A stretch of 7,464 nt of DNA from an uncultured Collinsella sp. (GCA_902491135.1 CABUGR010000042.1:1-7464), one strand, 5' to 3'. Counted from the stretch's first letter, positions 1 to 6,534 are shown. Notes: generated by a model from the sequence alone, not told the origin. A program made the numbers and translations.

Positions 1-893
1 CCGGCGTCCAGGTAGAACTCGTCGCTCATCTGGAAGGTGTGGCGGCCAAAACGCTCGAAGGCGCGGTCCTGGTAGGGACGAATCATGGCAATGGTCTCGC
101 GCGCCAGTTCGGGCTTGTCGCTGTAGGACCAGCTAAAACGGTTCTGATGCTTGGTAAAACCGAGCGGCACAATGCCCAGGCTGGTGATTTGCTCGTGCTC
201 CTCGCAAAAGCGCAGGGTCTTTTCCAGCTCCTCGCCGTCGTTCATGCCGGGGCACAACACGATCTGGGCGTGAATCTCGATGCCGGCGGCCATGACGGCC
301 TCGAGCACATCCATGCCGCGCTGGGCGTTGCGGCCCATCATGCGGCGGCGGACGTCGGGGCTTACGGCATGGACCGACACGTTCATGGGGCTCATGTTGC
401 GCTGGATGACGTTTTGCACGTCCTCGTCAGTGAGGTTCGTGAGCGTGACAAAGTTGCCCTGCAAAAAGCTCAGGCGATAGTCGTCGTCGCGAATATAGAG
501 CGTGGAGCGGCCGCCCTTGGGCAGCATGGTCATAAAGCAAAACACGCAGGCGTTCACACAGGTACGCATGCCGTCGAAGATGGGGCCGTCGAACTCCAGG
601 CCCCAGTCCTCGCCCGGGAAGCGGTCGAGCTCCACGGGCGTGACGGTGTTGTCGCGCGGGTCGAAAACCTCCAGCTCGACGGTGTCGTCGTCGGCTTCCC
701 AAAGCCAAACGATCATGTCGGTGAGCGCCTCACCGTTGACCGTGAGCACGCGCATGCCCGGCTCGATACCCACATCCCACGCGGGCGATTCGGGACGCAC
801 GTTCTTTACGAGCGCGCCCTCACCCGGCTCGGGGTCGCGGCTGCGCCCGTAATCGGCCACCTCGGCGGCGTATGCGGGTACGGTCTGGTCCAT
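1..893 (-). CDS. PDZ / radical SAM / DUF512-family protein, partial (C-terminus beyond window)
   Basis: The reading frame is open from ATG at 893 to the window edge, giving 297 codons. Residues ~24-75 look like a PDZ-like domain (GALVKNVRPESPAWDVGI, then GMRVLTVNG). A radical SAM cluster motif follows, Cys112-x3-Cys116-x2-Cys119 (CVNACVFC), which should bind a [4Fe-4S] cluster and S-adenosylmethionine. Further segments typical of the family are NVSVHAVSPDVRRRMMG, IVLCPGMNDG and, at the edge, QMSDEFYLDAG. This matches the PDZ-radical SAM-DUF512 family, usually ~430-450 residues, so about a third is missing. The substrate and reaction of the family are unknown to me. The ATG is 2 bases after the ispH stop. 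The only Shine-Dalgarno-like sequence, AAGGAG in the last ispH codons (908-913), is 14 bases from the ATG, which is long, so coupling to ispH termination is likely. In Firmicutes relatives this gene often precedes der (GTPase); der just left of the window is a guess. Confidence 0.9.
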   Translation of the reverse strand, partial: MDQTVPAYAAEVADYGRSRDPEPGEGALVKNVRPESPAWDVGIEPGMRVLTVNGEALTDMIVWLWEADDDTVELEVFDPRDNTVTPVELDRFPGEDWGLEFDGPIFDGMRTCVNACVFCFMTMLPKGGRSTLYIRDDDYRLSFLQGNFVTLTNLTDEDVQNVIQRNMSPMNVSVHAVSPDVRRRMMGRNAQRGMDVLEAVMAAGIEIHAQIVLCPGMNDGEELEKTLRFCEEHEQITSLGIVPLGFTKHQNRFSWSYSDKPELARETIAMIRPYQDRAFERFGRHTFQMSDEFYLDA

Positions 894-895
894 GG

Positions 896-1795
896 TTAGC
901 GGCAAAGCTCCTTGATGCGCTCGACGGCGCGCTCGATGTGTTCTTGCGGGGTGGAGGCTCCGGCGGTGATGCCGATGTGGTGAGCGTCGGTAAACCACGC
1001 GGCCTGGAGCTCGGAAGCTTCCTCGATGTGATGCGTGTGCTCGCAGGTGTCTGCGCAAATCTGAGCCAGGCGGCGGGTGTTGCCCGAGTTCTTGCCACCC
1101 ACGACGACCATGCAATCACAGCGTTTGGCAAGTGATGCGGCTGCCTGCTGGCGCTCGCTCGTGGCAGCGCAGATGGTGTTGATCACGCGCAGCTCCTGCA
1201 CGCGCGGGGTGATGGCAGCCACGACCTCGGCGAGGTTCTGCGCGGTCTGGGTGGTCTGCACGACGAGGCCCACCTTGCCCCTGAGCGACAAGGCGTTGGC
1301 GTCAGCGGCACAGCTCACGACCTGCGCATCGTCGCCGGCGTGACCCAGAATGCCCTCGACCTCGGGATGCCCCGGCTCACCCACGACCACCATGCGATAG
1401 CCCTCGCGCACCAGGCGCTCCGCTGCAACATGGACCTTCTTCACGTAGGGACAGGTGGCGTCGACCACGTTGAGGCCGCGCTTGCGGGCAGCATCGATGA
1501 CCTGCGGCACCACGCCGTGGGCGCGGATGATCACGGTGCCGGTTGCGGCGTCGTCCAGGGTTTCGGCCAAGCCAACGCCTGCCTCAGCGAGCTCGCGTAC
1601 CACGATGGGGTTATGGATGAGCGGCCCCAAGGTATGGACCTGAGCGCACTCACCTGCCTGCGGTGCGGCGGCTAGCGCCATATCGAGCGCGCGCTGCACG
1701 CCGTAGCAAGTGCCGGCGTGGGCTGCGATCTCGATGGTGGGCGCGCCGTCCTGATCGGACGCAGTCACGGCGGTGTTCGTCACGTTCTCGCTCAT
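896..1795 (-). CDS. ispH: 4-hydroxy-3-methylbut-2-enyl diphosphate reductase (IspH/LytB)
   Basis: This is the last enzyme of the MEP isoprenoid pathway. It reduces HMBPP to IPP and DMAPP in the cytosol, using an oxygen-sensitive [4Fe-4S] cluster. The 299-residue length is normal. The three cluster cysteines are visible at Cys30 (AGTCYGVQRA), Cys115 (DATCPYVKKVH) and Cys209 (INTICAATSERQ). Substrate-site residues are also present: His61 (LIHNP), His143 and the catalytic Glu145 (GHPEVEG), Thr181-Thr182 (VVQTTQT), and Ser237/Asn239 (KNSGNT). The frame is open up to 1825, but I place the start at ATG 1795. It lies 2 bases after the plsC stop, has a weak AGG 8 bases upstream, and gives a family-like N-terminus. 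Upstream starts would add residues overlapping plsC. The first ~18 residues are a polar, poorly conserved lead-in. The gene sits between plsC and the radical SAM gene with almost no intergenic DNA, so co-transcription is expected. Confidence 0.96.
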   Translation of the reverse strand: MSENVTNTAVTASDQDGAPTIEIAAHAGTCYGVQRALDMALAAAPQAGECAQVHTLGPLIHNPIVVRELAEAGVGLAETLDDAATGTVIIRAHGVVPQVIDAARKRGLNVVDATCPYVKKVHVAAERLVREGYRMVVVGEPGHPEVEGILGHAGDDAQVVSCAADANALSLRGKVGLVVQTTQTAQNLAEVVAAITPRVQELRVINTICAATSERQQAAASLAKRCDCMVVVGGKNSGNTRRLAQICADTCEHTHHIEEASELQAAWFTDAHHIGITAGASTPQEHIERAVERIKELCR

Positions 1796-1797
1796 GG

Positions 1798-2526
1798 CTA
1801 GAACCTGCCCGGATGCTCGGCGCACAGCTCGTCTCGCATGGCGTAGACGCGGTTCATGGCCTCGGACTCAAACCATTCCAGGCGCTCCGTGCGCTTAAGC
1901 CCGGCCGGTGCGTCGGAAAGCGAGACAGCCTTGCCGGCGCGGATCCAGCATTTCTTGGGACGCATGATCTTTTTGCCCGCGGGCGTGATGTCGGACCAGC
2001 CGCAGATGGCGAGCGGGTTGACGGGCGCCTTGCCCATCTGGGCGATGAGCGCAAAGCCGCCGTGGACCTCGGGTTTGATCTCGCGCGAGCGGATGCGCGT
2101 GCCCTCGGGGAAGATCAGAACGTCCTCACCGCGCTGCAGTGCATGCTGGGCGGCGCGCAGACACTTCATATCGGCAGTGCCACGCTCCACGGGGATGCCG
2201 CCAACGCGGCTAAAGGCCCAGCGCACAATCTTGCTCTTGGCGAATTCGGACTTAAAGATGGGACGAATGCGGCGGCCCCCAAAGAACAACGCCGTCTCCA
2301 CGGCCAAGAGCTCGGCCATCGAGGTGTGGTTGCAGATGACCACGCTGCCGCGGCCTTCCTGGCGCTCAAACAGAAGATCGGCGTCCTCGACCTTCCAGCG
2401 CCACATGAGCTTGGAGAAGGCCCAAAGGATGGCCATGACTACGACGACGGTGCCGCGGATGAGCGCTGGAAACTCGGCGTAGGGGGCGTTGTAATAGTCC
2501 TCGGGCGTCTGCTTAAACAGGCGCAT
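1798..2526 (-). CDS. plsC: 1-acyl-sn-glycerol-3-phosphate acyltransferase-like protein (PlsC family)
   Basis: A 242-residue member of the lysophospholipid acyltransferase superfamily, expected to acylate lysophosphatidic acid to phosphatidic acid at the inner face of the membrane. A hydrophobic segment at ~22-42 (LIRGTVVVVMAILWAFSKLM) should anchor it. The acyltransferase blocks appear in order. Motif I is NHTSMAE at 66-72, with His67 as the catalytic base. Motif II is GGIPVERG at 109-116. Motif III is FPEGTR at 139-144. Motif IV is around VNPLAICG. Motif I normally reads H-x4-D; here the acidic residue is Glu72 (codon GAG), a conservative but notable change. The other motifs look intact, so I expect an active enzyme, although the exact acyl acceptor cannot be read from sequence. 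The start at ATG 2526 is firm: AAAGGAGG lies 6 bases upstream and overlaps the end of cmk. The gene is directly between cmk and ispH. Confidence 0.92.
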   Translation of the reverse strand: MRLFKQTPEDYYNAPYAEFPALIRGTVVVVMAILWAFSKLMWRWKVEDADLLFERQEGRGSVVICNHTSMAELLAVETALFFGGRRIRPIFKSEFAKSKIVRWAFSRVGGIPVERGTADMKCLRAAQHALQRGEDVLIFPEGTRIRSREIKPEVHGGFALIAQMGKAPVNPLAICGWSDITPAGKKIMRPKKCWIRAGKAVSLSDAPAGLKRTERLEWFESEAMNRVYAMRDELCAEHPGRF

Positions 2527-2540
2527 GGGCTACCTCCTTT
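2526..2540 (-). promoter_or_regulatory. plsC ribosome binding site inside cmk
   Basis: AAAGGAGG (complement of 2533-2540) encodes the last residues of Cmk and runs directly into its TAG stop. plsC starts three bases after that stop. The near-perfect Shine-Dalgarno fixes the plsC start. Confidence 0.8.
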
Positions 2541-3216
2541 GGTTGATGAGGTCCTCGATTATCGAGACGACCTCGTCGATGGTGTGGGCGGTGGAGTCGA
2601 CGTGCACGGCGTCCTCGGCGGGCACGAGCGGGGCGACCTCGCGGCTGCTGTCGAGCTTGTCGCGCTGCTTAAGGGCGTCGAGCGTCTCGTCGACCTCGGC
2701 CTCGAGCTGCTCGGACGTGAGCGGCTGAGCATCGTTTTGATGGCGCTGAAGCACGCGGCGGCGGGCGCGCTCGCGCGGGTCGGCTGTCAGGAAGACCTTG
2801 ACCTGCGCGTTAGGGAACACGACGGTTCCGATGTCGCGACCCTCGGCCACGATATCGCGGTCCTCGGCGGCACGGCGCTGATGGATGAGCATGGCGGCGC
2901 GCACGCCCGGATAGGCCGAGACCTTGGACACGTTAGCGTCGACCTGCGGGGTGCGGATGGCAGCCGAGGCGTCCTGGCCGTCGATGGTCAGGAGCGTGTC
3001 CTCGCCGGTGCCGTTGGTAAAGCGGATCTCGATCTGCTCGGCGAGGGCGTCGATGGCCGCCTCGTCGTCCAGATCGATGCCGCGGTCGAGCGCGGCGAAG
3101 GTGACGGCGCGATACATGGCGCCCGTATCGAGCTTGCTAAAGCCAAGCTGACGGGCGATCTCCTTGGCGATAGTGGACTTGCCGGAACCGGCGGGGCCGT
3201 CGATGGCGACGATCAT
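2530..3216 (-). CDS. cmk: Cytidylate (CMP/dCMP) kinase
   Basis: It phosphorylates CMP and dCMP to the diphosphates using ATP, supplying CTP/dCTP for nucleic acids and for CDP-diacylglycerol in phospholipid synthesis. The 228-residue length is typical of the bacterial enzyme. The P-loop is GPAGSGKST at residues 7-15. The NMP-site segment LDTGAMYRAV at 29-38 carries Asp30, Tyr35 and Arg36. A CMP-contacting Arg is expected in AIRTPQV (Arg88). The conserved block EGRDIGTVVFP covers 125-135, and an arginine-rich LID-type segment, DPRERARRR, covers 146-154. ATG 3216 is preceded by AAAGGAAG with 8 bases between AAGGA and the ATG. There is a 66-base gap to the upstream rluB stop and a 3-base gap to the downstream plsC. 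No der (GTPase) domain is fused to its C-terminus. Confidence 0.97.
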   Translation of the reverse strand: MIVAIDGPAGSGKSTIAKEIARQLGFSKLDTGAMYRAVTFAALDRGIDLDDEAAIDALAEQIEIRFTNGTGEDTLLTIDGQDASAAIRTPQVDANVSKVSAYPGVRAAMLIHQRRAAEDRDIVAEGRDIGTVVFPNAQVKVFLTADPRERARRRVLQRHQNDAQPLTSEQLEAEVDETLDALKQRDKLDSSREVAPLVPAEDAVHVDSTAHTIDEVVSIIEDLINQRR

Positions 3217-3282
3217 GCAATGCTTCCTTTCGATGGTTGACGTGCTGGTATGGTTCGCGGGCGTTGGGGCGCGGCGGTTTGC
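3217..3282 (-). other. rluB-cmk intergenic spacer
   Basis: This 66-base spacer is the second longest gap in the window. It carries the cmk Shine-Dalgarno (AAAGGAAG, complement of 3223-3230). I see no hairpin followed by a T-tract and no convincing promoter, so read-through from rluB into cmk is the simplest reading. Confidence 0.5.
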
Positions 3283-4245
3283 CTAGCCCGTGTAGCGCTC
3301 GCGGTAGGTGTTGCGCTTGGGTGCGGAGCCGTGGCTGCCGTGGTGACGCGTGCGGCTGGCGGGGGTTTCCTGGGGCTTGCCTCCGCGCATGGCGCTGGCC
3401 TGCTTGGGAGGGATGCCACCGCTTTTGAGGATCTGCACCTCGCGGTCGGTGAGCTCGCGCCACGAGCCTTTGGCCACGCCCTCGAGCTCAAGGCCGGCAA
3501 AGTTGCAGCGATGCAGACGGATTACCGGGTGGTGAATCTTGCTCAGCATGCGCTTAACCTGATTCTTGCGACCCTCGCGGATGATGACCTCGACGGCGGT
3601 GGTGCCGGGCTTGACGCCCTGTGGCGCCACGGCCTCGGCCTCGCGTGCGGTGATGACGCGGCAGATTGCCGGCTGGCATAGGCCGTCGTCGAGCTCGATG
3701 CCATGGCGGAGCGGGTCTAGATCGCGTTCGGTCAGCTGCCCGTCAACGAGTGCCTGGTAGGTCTTATAGACATGCTTGCTGGGGTGCAGCAGGTCCTGCG
3801 ACAGGTCGCCGTCGGTGGTAAAGAGCAAAAGGCCCGTGGTGTCGCGGTCCAGACGACCCACCGGGAAGAGCCCCGGAAAGCGGTCGCGCGGGACCAGATC
3901 GGCCACGCAAGGGCGTTCCTGCGGATCGCTCATGGTGGTGAGGTAGCCGGTCGGCTTGTAGAGCATCAAGTATACGGCGCCCTGGTTGAGCTTGACGGGC
4001 ATGCCGTCGACCTCGATATGGTCGCGGTCGACGTTGACCTTGGTGCCCAGTTCGGTCGCGACCTGGCCGTTGACGGTCACGCGGCCGGCGGTCATCAGGT
4101 CCTCCGAGCCACGGCGGCTCGCCACGCCCGCGCGCGCCAAAAAGCGCTGCAAGCGCATGGTGTGCGGGTAGACGGACTGGGCGTCGGTCGCGGGCGCTGT
4201 GCTGTCCGTGGCGCGCGTCTCCCCTACTTCGTTAGTCCTCGTCAT
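3283..4245 (-). CDS. rluB: Pseudouridine synthase, RsuA/RluB family (23S rRNA)
   Basis: It isomerises a uridine of rRNA to pseudouridine, most likely in 23S rRNA helix 89 (RluB-type). The protein has 320 residues. A variable N-terminal lead of about 29 residues rich in Thr/Ala/Ser comes first. An RNA-binding S4 domain follows (~30-90, MRLQRFLARAGVASRRGSED then GRVTVNG). The catalytic domain has KPTGYLTT at ~97-104 and the active-site aspartate, Asp133, in GRLDRDTTGLLLFT. It continues to a block around EGRKNQVKRML. The C-terminal ~45 residues are basic, with His/Arg/Lys/Gly-rich low complexity, and probably aid RNA contact. The frame is open to 4314, but ATG 4245 is chosen because GGAGG lies 6 bases upstream. 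This start overlaps the end of scpB by 14 bases. The scpA-scpB-rluB-cmk order is the known actinobacterial arrangement (M. tuberculosis Rv1709-Rv1712). RluB is preferred over RsuA/RluE mainly on this context. Confidence 0.93.
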   Translation of the reverse strand: MTRTNEVGETRATDSTAPATDAQSVYPHTMRLQRFLARAGVASRRGSEDLMTAGRVTVNGQVATELGTKVNVDRDHIEVDGMPVKLNQGAVYLMLYKPTGYLTTMSDPQERPCVADLVPRDRFPGLFPVGRLDRDTTGLLLFTTDGDLSQDLLHPSKHVYKTYQALVDGQLTERDLDPLRHGIELDDGLCQPAICRVITAREAEAVAPQGVKPGTTAVEVIIREGRKNQVKRMLSKIHHPVIRLHRCNFAGLELEGVAKGSWRELTDREVQILKSGGIPPKQASAMRGGKPQETPASRTRHHGSHGSAPKRNTYRERYTG

Positions 4246-4960
4246 GCAAATCCTCCGAGGTCTCGTCGACGACCAGGGCCTCCAAGTCCTCGACTGCATC
4301 AACATCTTCAACATCGGTATCGAGCAGTTCGCGCTCTTCGTCCAAGTCCTCTGCCTGCTCCTCGAGTGTGGACTGAATACTGCGGCCGCTTAGACGCTCG
4401 CGGATAAACTGGCGCGACTGCTCGTCGGGGGCAAACTGCTCCAAGTCGGGCAGGTCCCGCGTGGAGCGCAGACCGAACTTTTCCAAGAAGGCGTTGGTCG
4501 TGCCGTAGATGATGGCTTGACCGCGCTGGGGATCGCGGCCGAGCTCGCGCACCAGACCCTTGTCCACGAGCGACGCGATGACGCCGTCGGAATTGACGCC
4601 GCGGATGCCCTTGACCACCTCGCGCGTGACGGGCTGGTGGTAGGCGATGACGGCCAGGGTTTCGAGCGCCGCCTGCGATAGCTTTTGCGTGTCCCAGCTC
4701 AGCACGTAGGCTTCGACCACGTCGTGGTAAGCGGGGTGCGTAAACAGGCGCCAGCCGCCGGCGACCTCGCGCAACTGAAAGCCGCGGTTGGCCTCCTCGT
4801 ACTCAACCTTGAGCTCGGCGAGCAGCGACGCGCACTCGCCGGGGGCGATATCCAGTGCGCCGGCCAGCGCGGGCGCACTCACCGGGTCGCTCGATACCAG
4901 CAGCAGCGCCTCGAGAGCGCCTTTGAGGCTGTTTGCCTCCAGCGTTGAAAGGGTTGACAT
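4232..4960 (-). CDS. scpB: Segregation and condensation protein B
   Basis: ScpB dimerises and binds the ScpA kleisin, completing the SMC-ScpAB complex that loads on and compacts the chromosome. The protein has 242 residues. Residues ~10-85 form the first winged-helix domain (LKGALEALLLVSSDPVS start). Residues ~90-175 form the second, with the family signature around LSQAALETLAVIAYHQPVTR and then RGVNSDGVIASLVDKGLV. From about residue 200 the protein becomes a strongly acidic tail: 23 of the last 43 residues are Asp or Glu, ending HDED. ATG 4960 follows the scpA stop by 11 bases. AGGAG overlaps the scpA stop codon itself (TAGGAG) and sits 8 bases before the ATG. The 3' end overlaps rluB by 14 bases. 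Confidence 0.97.
   Translation of the reverse strand: MSTLSTLEANSLKGALEALLLVSSDPVSAPALAGALDIAPGECASLLAELKVEYEEANRGFQLREVAGGWRLFTHPAYHDVVEAYVLSWDTQKLSQAALETLAVIAYHQPVTREVVKGIRGVNSDGVIASLVDKGLVRELGRDPQRGQAIIYGTTNAFLEKFGLRSTRDLPDLEQFAPDEQSRQFIRERLSGRSIQSTLEEQAEDLDEERELLDTDVEDVDAVEDLEALVVDETSEDLHDED
4246..4256 (-). promoter_or_regulatory. rluB ribosome binding site inside scpB
   Basis: GGAGG (complement of 4252-4256) is followed by six bases and then the ATG at 4245. The whole site lies within the last codons of scpB. It fixes the rluB start and implies that translation of the two genes is coupled. Confidence 0.8.
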
Positions 4961-4971
4961 GGTTGCGGCTC

Positions 4972-5784
4972 CTATTCGGTGAGCTCGGGGCCCTCGCCGG
5001 GCACGTAGGCCTCGGCGCCCTCGACGCGGTTGATTTGAATGGTTCCAAAGATCTTGTCCTGGCTCAGCGTGAGCGAGCCGCGCTTGGCGAGCTCAAGCAT
5101 GGCCAGGAAGGTGACGACGAGCTGCTCGGTGGTGGCGTCGCCGTCCAGCAGCTCGCGGAAGGTGCAGGTCTGGTGCGCCATGGTAAAGCGGTCGACAGAG
5201 GCCACCGTCAGGTCGAGCGGCACGCGATGCGGCGCCACGTGCTCGGCTTCCAGCAGGAAGGTCTGGCGCTTGCCGTCCAGGTCGGCGCAGATGACGGCGA
5301 GGCCGCGCAGGGTGATACCGGCCAGGTAGTCGGGCATTAGGCCCAAGAACTCGGGGTCGGGGCCGGCCACACGCGGGTGCATGCGGCTTTCGGCCTGCAT
5401 GCGGGCACCGAGGGCCGCAGCCGCGCCTTTAAACTGTTTGTAGGCAATCAGGCGTTGGATCAGGACCTCGCGCAGGGCGTCGCCGTCGAGTGTGCTGAGC
5501 TCATCGAGGTCTTCGTCGAACTCGTCATCGTCGTCATCGACTTTGCGCGGGGCCTCCTGCGGCACCAGAGAGGCAGCCTTGATGTCCAAAAGGGTTGCCG
5601 CGACCAGCAAAAAGTCGCTTGCTACGTCCAGGTCCAGCGCCTCGATGCGCTCGGCCTCGGCAAGGTACTGCTCAGCCACCTCGCTGATGGAGATGGCGCC
5701 GATATCTACTTTTTGTCGGGTTACCAGCTGCAGCAGCAGGTCGAACGGTCCGCTGTAGACCTGCGTCGACACGCGATACGACAT
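4972..5784 (-). CDS. scpA: Segregation and condensation protein A (kleisin)
   Basis: ScpA is the kleisin subunit that bridges the SMC heads and binds an ScpB dimer. The protein has 270 residues, a normal length. The N-terminal SMC-binding helical region shows the family start, YSGPFDLLLQLV at 10-21, then KVDIGAISISEVAEQYL and a helix ending around LLDIKAASLVP at ~65-75. A very acidic linker follows at 83-95 (11 of 13 residues are Asp/Glu). The middle region is presumed to bind ScpB. The C-terminal winged helix includes VVTFLAMLELAKRGSLTLSQ and then IFGTIQI near the end. ATG 5784 has a strong AAAGGAGG 6 bases upstream. The gene opens the tightly packed part of the cluster after an 84-base gap, so it may have its own promoter in addition to read-through from upstream. 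Confidence 0.97.
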   Translation of the reverse strand: MSYRVSTQVYSGPFDLLLQLVTRQKVDIGAISISEVAEQYLAEAERIEALDLDVASDFLLVAATLLDIKAASLVPQEAPRKVDDDDDEFDEDLDELSTLDGDALREVLIQRLIAYKQFKGAAAALGARMQAESRMHPRVAGPDPEFLGLMPDYLAGITLRGLAVICADLDGKRQTFLLEAEHVAPHRVPLDLTVASVDRFTMAHQTCTFRELLDGDATTEQLVVTFLAMLELAKRGSLTLSQDKIFGTIQINRVEGAEAYVPGEGPELTE

Positions 5785-5868
5785 CTTCGACCTCCTTTGA
5801 CGGCGCCTTCGCGGCGCGGTTTGGGTGCATGCTGCGACCGTTTTACACGGACGACCTGTAAGTTTACC
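5785..5868 (-). promoter_or_regulatory. scpA leader: hairpin, strong RBS, possible weak promoter
   Basis: This is the longest gap in the window (84 bases). In the transcribed direction it contains GCGCC-GCGAA-GGCGC, a five-pair GC stem (about 5804-5818), then AAAGGAGG (5791-5798) before scpA. A weak promoter-like pair occurs at the end of the preceding gene: TTCGCA (5884-5889), a 17-base spacer, and TAAACT (5861-5866), each matching 4 of 6 consensus bases. The hairpin has no T-tract after it, so it is not a normal intrinsic terminator. The RBS is solid; the hairpin and promoter are suggestions only. Confidence 0.35.
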
Positions 5869-6501
5869 TTAGATGCCGGCGATTGCGAAGTTAAGCAGCT
5901 GCTCAGCGAACGGATACACGGTAACGTCGAAATAGCGACCGATCACGTCGATGCCGGTCCACATGGGCAGCAGGTACAGCACCAGGATGAGGATGGGCAT
6001 GGCGTATTGCTGCAGGCGGTAGTAGTTGGCGAGCGCCTTGTCCTTGAGGAAGGGCACGATGATCGACGAGCCATCGAGCGGCGGAATCGGGATGAGGTTA
6101 AAGAACGCGAGCGACAGGTTGACCACGATAAACGTGGCGCCGAAGTTCATGATCTGTGACGCTACGGCAAAGGACATGCTTGCATAGAGGTTGCCGTACG
6201 TTACTTGCATGAGAGCGGCAGCGAGGCACGCGAGGGCGATGTTCGATGCGGGGCCGGCAACGCTCACCAGGACCTCGTCGCGCTTGGGGTGCTTGAGGTT
6301 GTTGAGGTAGACGGGCACGGGTTTGGCAAAGGCGAATACAGGACCGCCGGCGGCAAGCATAAGCAGCGGCAGGATGATGGTGCCAAACGGGTCGATATGG
6401 TTGAGCGGGTTGAGCGAGACGCGTCCGCGCGAACGGGCCGTCTTATCGCCGAGTGCCCAGGCTGCGGCGGCGTGCGCCCTCTCGTGGATGACGATGCCCA
6501 C
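5869..6501 (-). CDS. Site-2-protease-like membrane metalloprotease (M50 family), start uncertain
   Basis: A multi-pass membrane zinc metalloprotease of the M50/S2P type (short Rip3/YwhC-like group), thought to cut within or near membrane segments; its substrates are unknown. Counting from GTG 6501, the zinc motif HERAH is at 6-10 (His6, Glu7, His10). A conserved LNPLNHIDPFGT is at 30-41, AGPASN at 82-87, and PPLDG at ~140-144, where Asp143 should be the third zinc ligand. Hydrophobic stretches flank these (42-59, 88-101, 120-137, 165-185). GTG 6501 leaves only five residues before the zinc motif, cutting the first membrane helix. The frame extends upstream through codons for LLASAVAVIVGIVI, which would complete that helix, but ends at a TAG at 6535-6537. 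The only other start-like codon is CTG at 6528, just after AGGGG. The true start is therefore unresolved (6501, or a rare start up to 6528). Neighbouring scpA is a recurrent context in Firmicutes. Confidence 0.85.
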   Translation of the reverse strand: MGIVIHERAHAAAAWALGDKTARSRGRVSLNPLNHIDPFGTIILPLLMLAAGGPVFAFAKPVPVYLNNLKHPKRDEVLVSVAGPASNIALACLAAALMQVTYGNLYASMSFAVASQIMNFGATFIVVNLSLAFFNLIPIPPLDGSSIIVPFLKDKALANYYRLQQYAMPILILVLYLLPMWTGIDVIGRYFDVTVYPFAEQLLNFAIAGI

Positions 6502-6534
6502 AATGACGGCGACGGCACTCGCGAGCAGGTTCCC

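Noticed and set aside
39..899. A 286-codon plus-strand open frame at the left edge
   Set aside because: It is a shadow of the radical SAM gene, which has a CxxxCxxC motif and PDZ-like features on the minus strand; the plus-strand product shows no domain.
1796..1825. Longer ispH start at 1825
   Set aside because: It would add ten residues inside plsC that do not resemble IspH, whereas ATG 1795 sits right after the plsC stop.
1663..3240. A 525-codon open frame on the plus strand spanning plsC and cmk
   Set aside because: It is antisense to three well-supported genes (ispH end, plsC, cmk). Its protein is Gly/Ala/Asp/His/Leu-rich with no recognisable motif. Long antisense frames are expected in GC-rich coding DNA with biased third positions.
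4246..4314. Longer rluB start at 4314
   Set aside because: The extra 23 residues are the out-of-frame reading of the scpB tail; ATG 4245 has a clear GGAGG at six bases.
5800..5822. Intrinsic terminator after the M50 gene
   Set aside because: The stem is short (five pairs) and is followed by CGTCAAAGGAGG rather than a T-tract.
5377..6159. A 260-codon plus-strand frame crossing the scpA-M50 gap
   Set aside because: It is antisense to scpA and the M50 gene, with no recognisable domain and no clear ribosome binding site.
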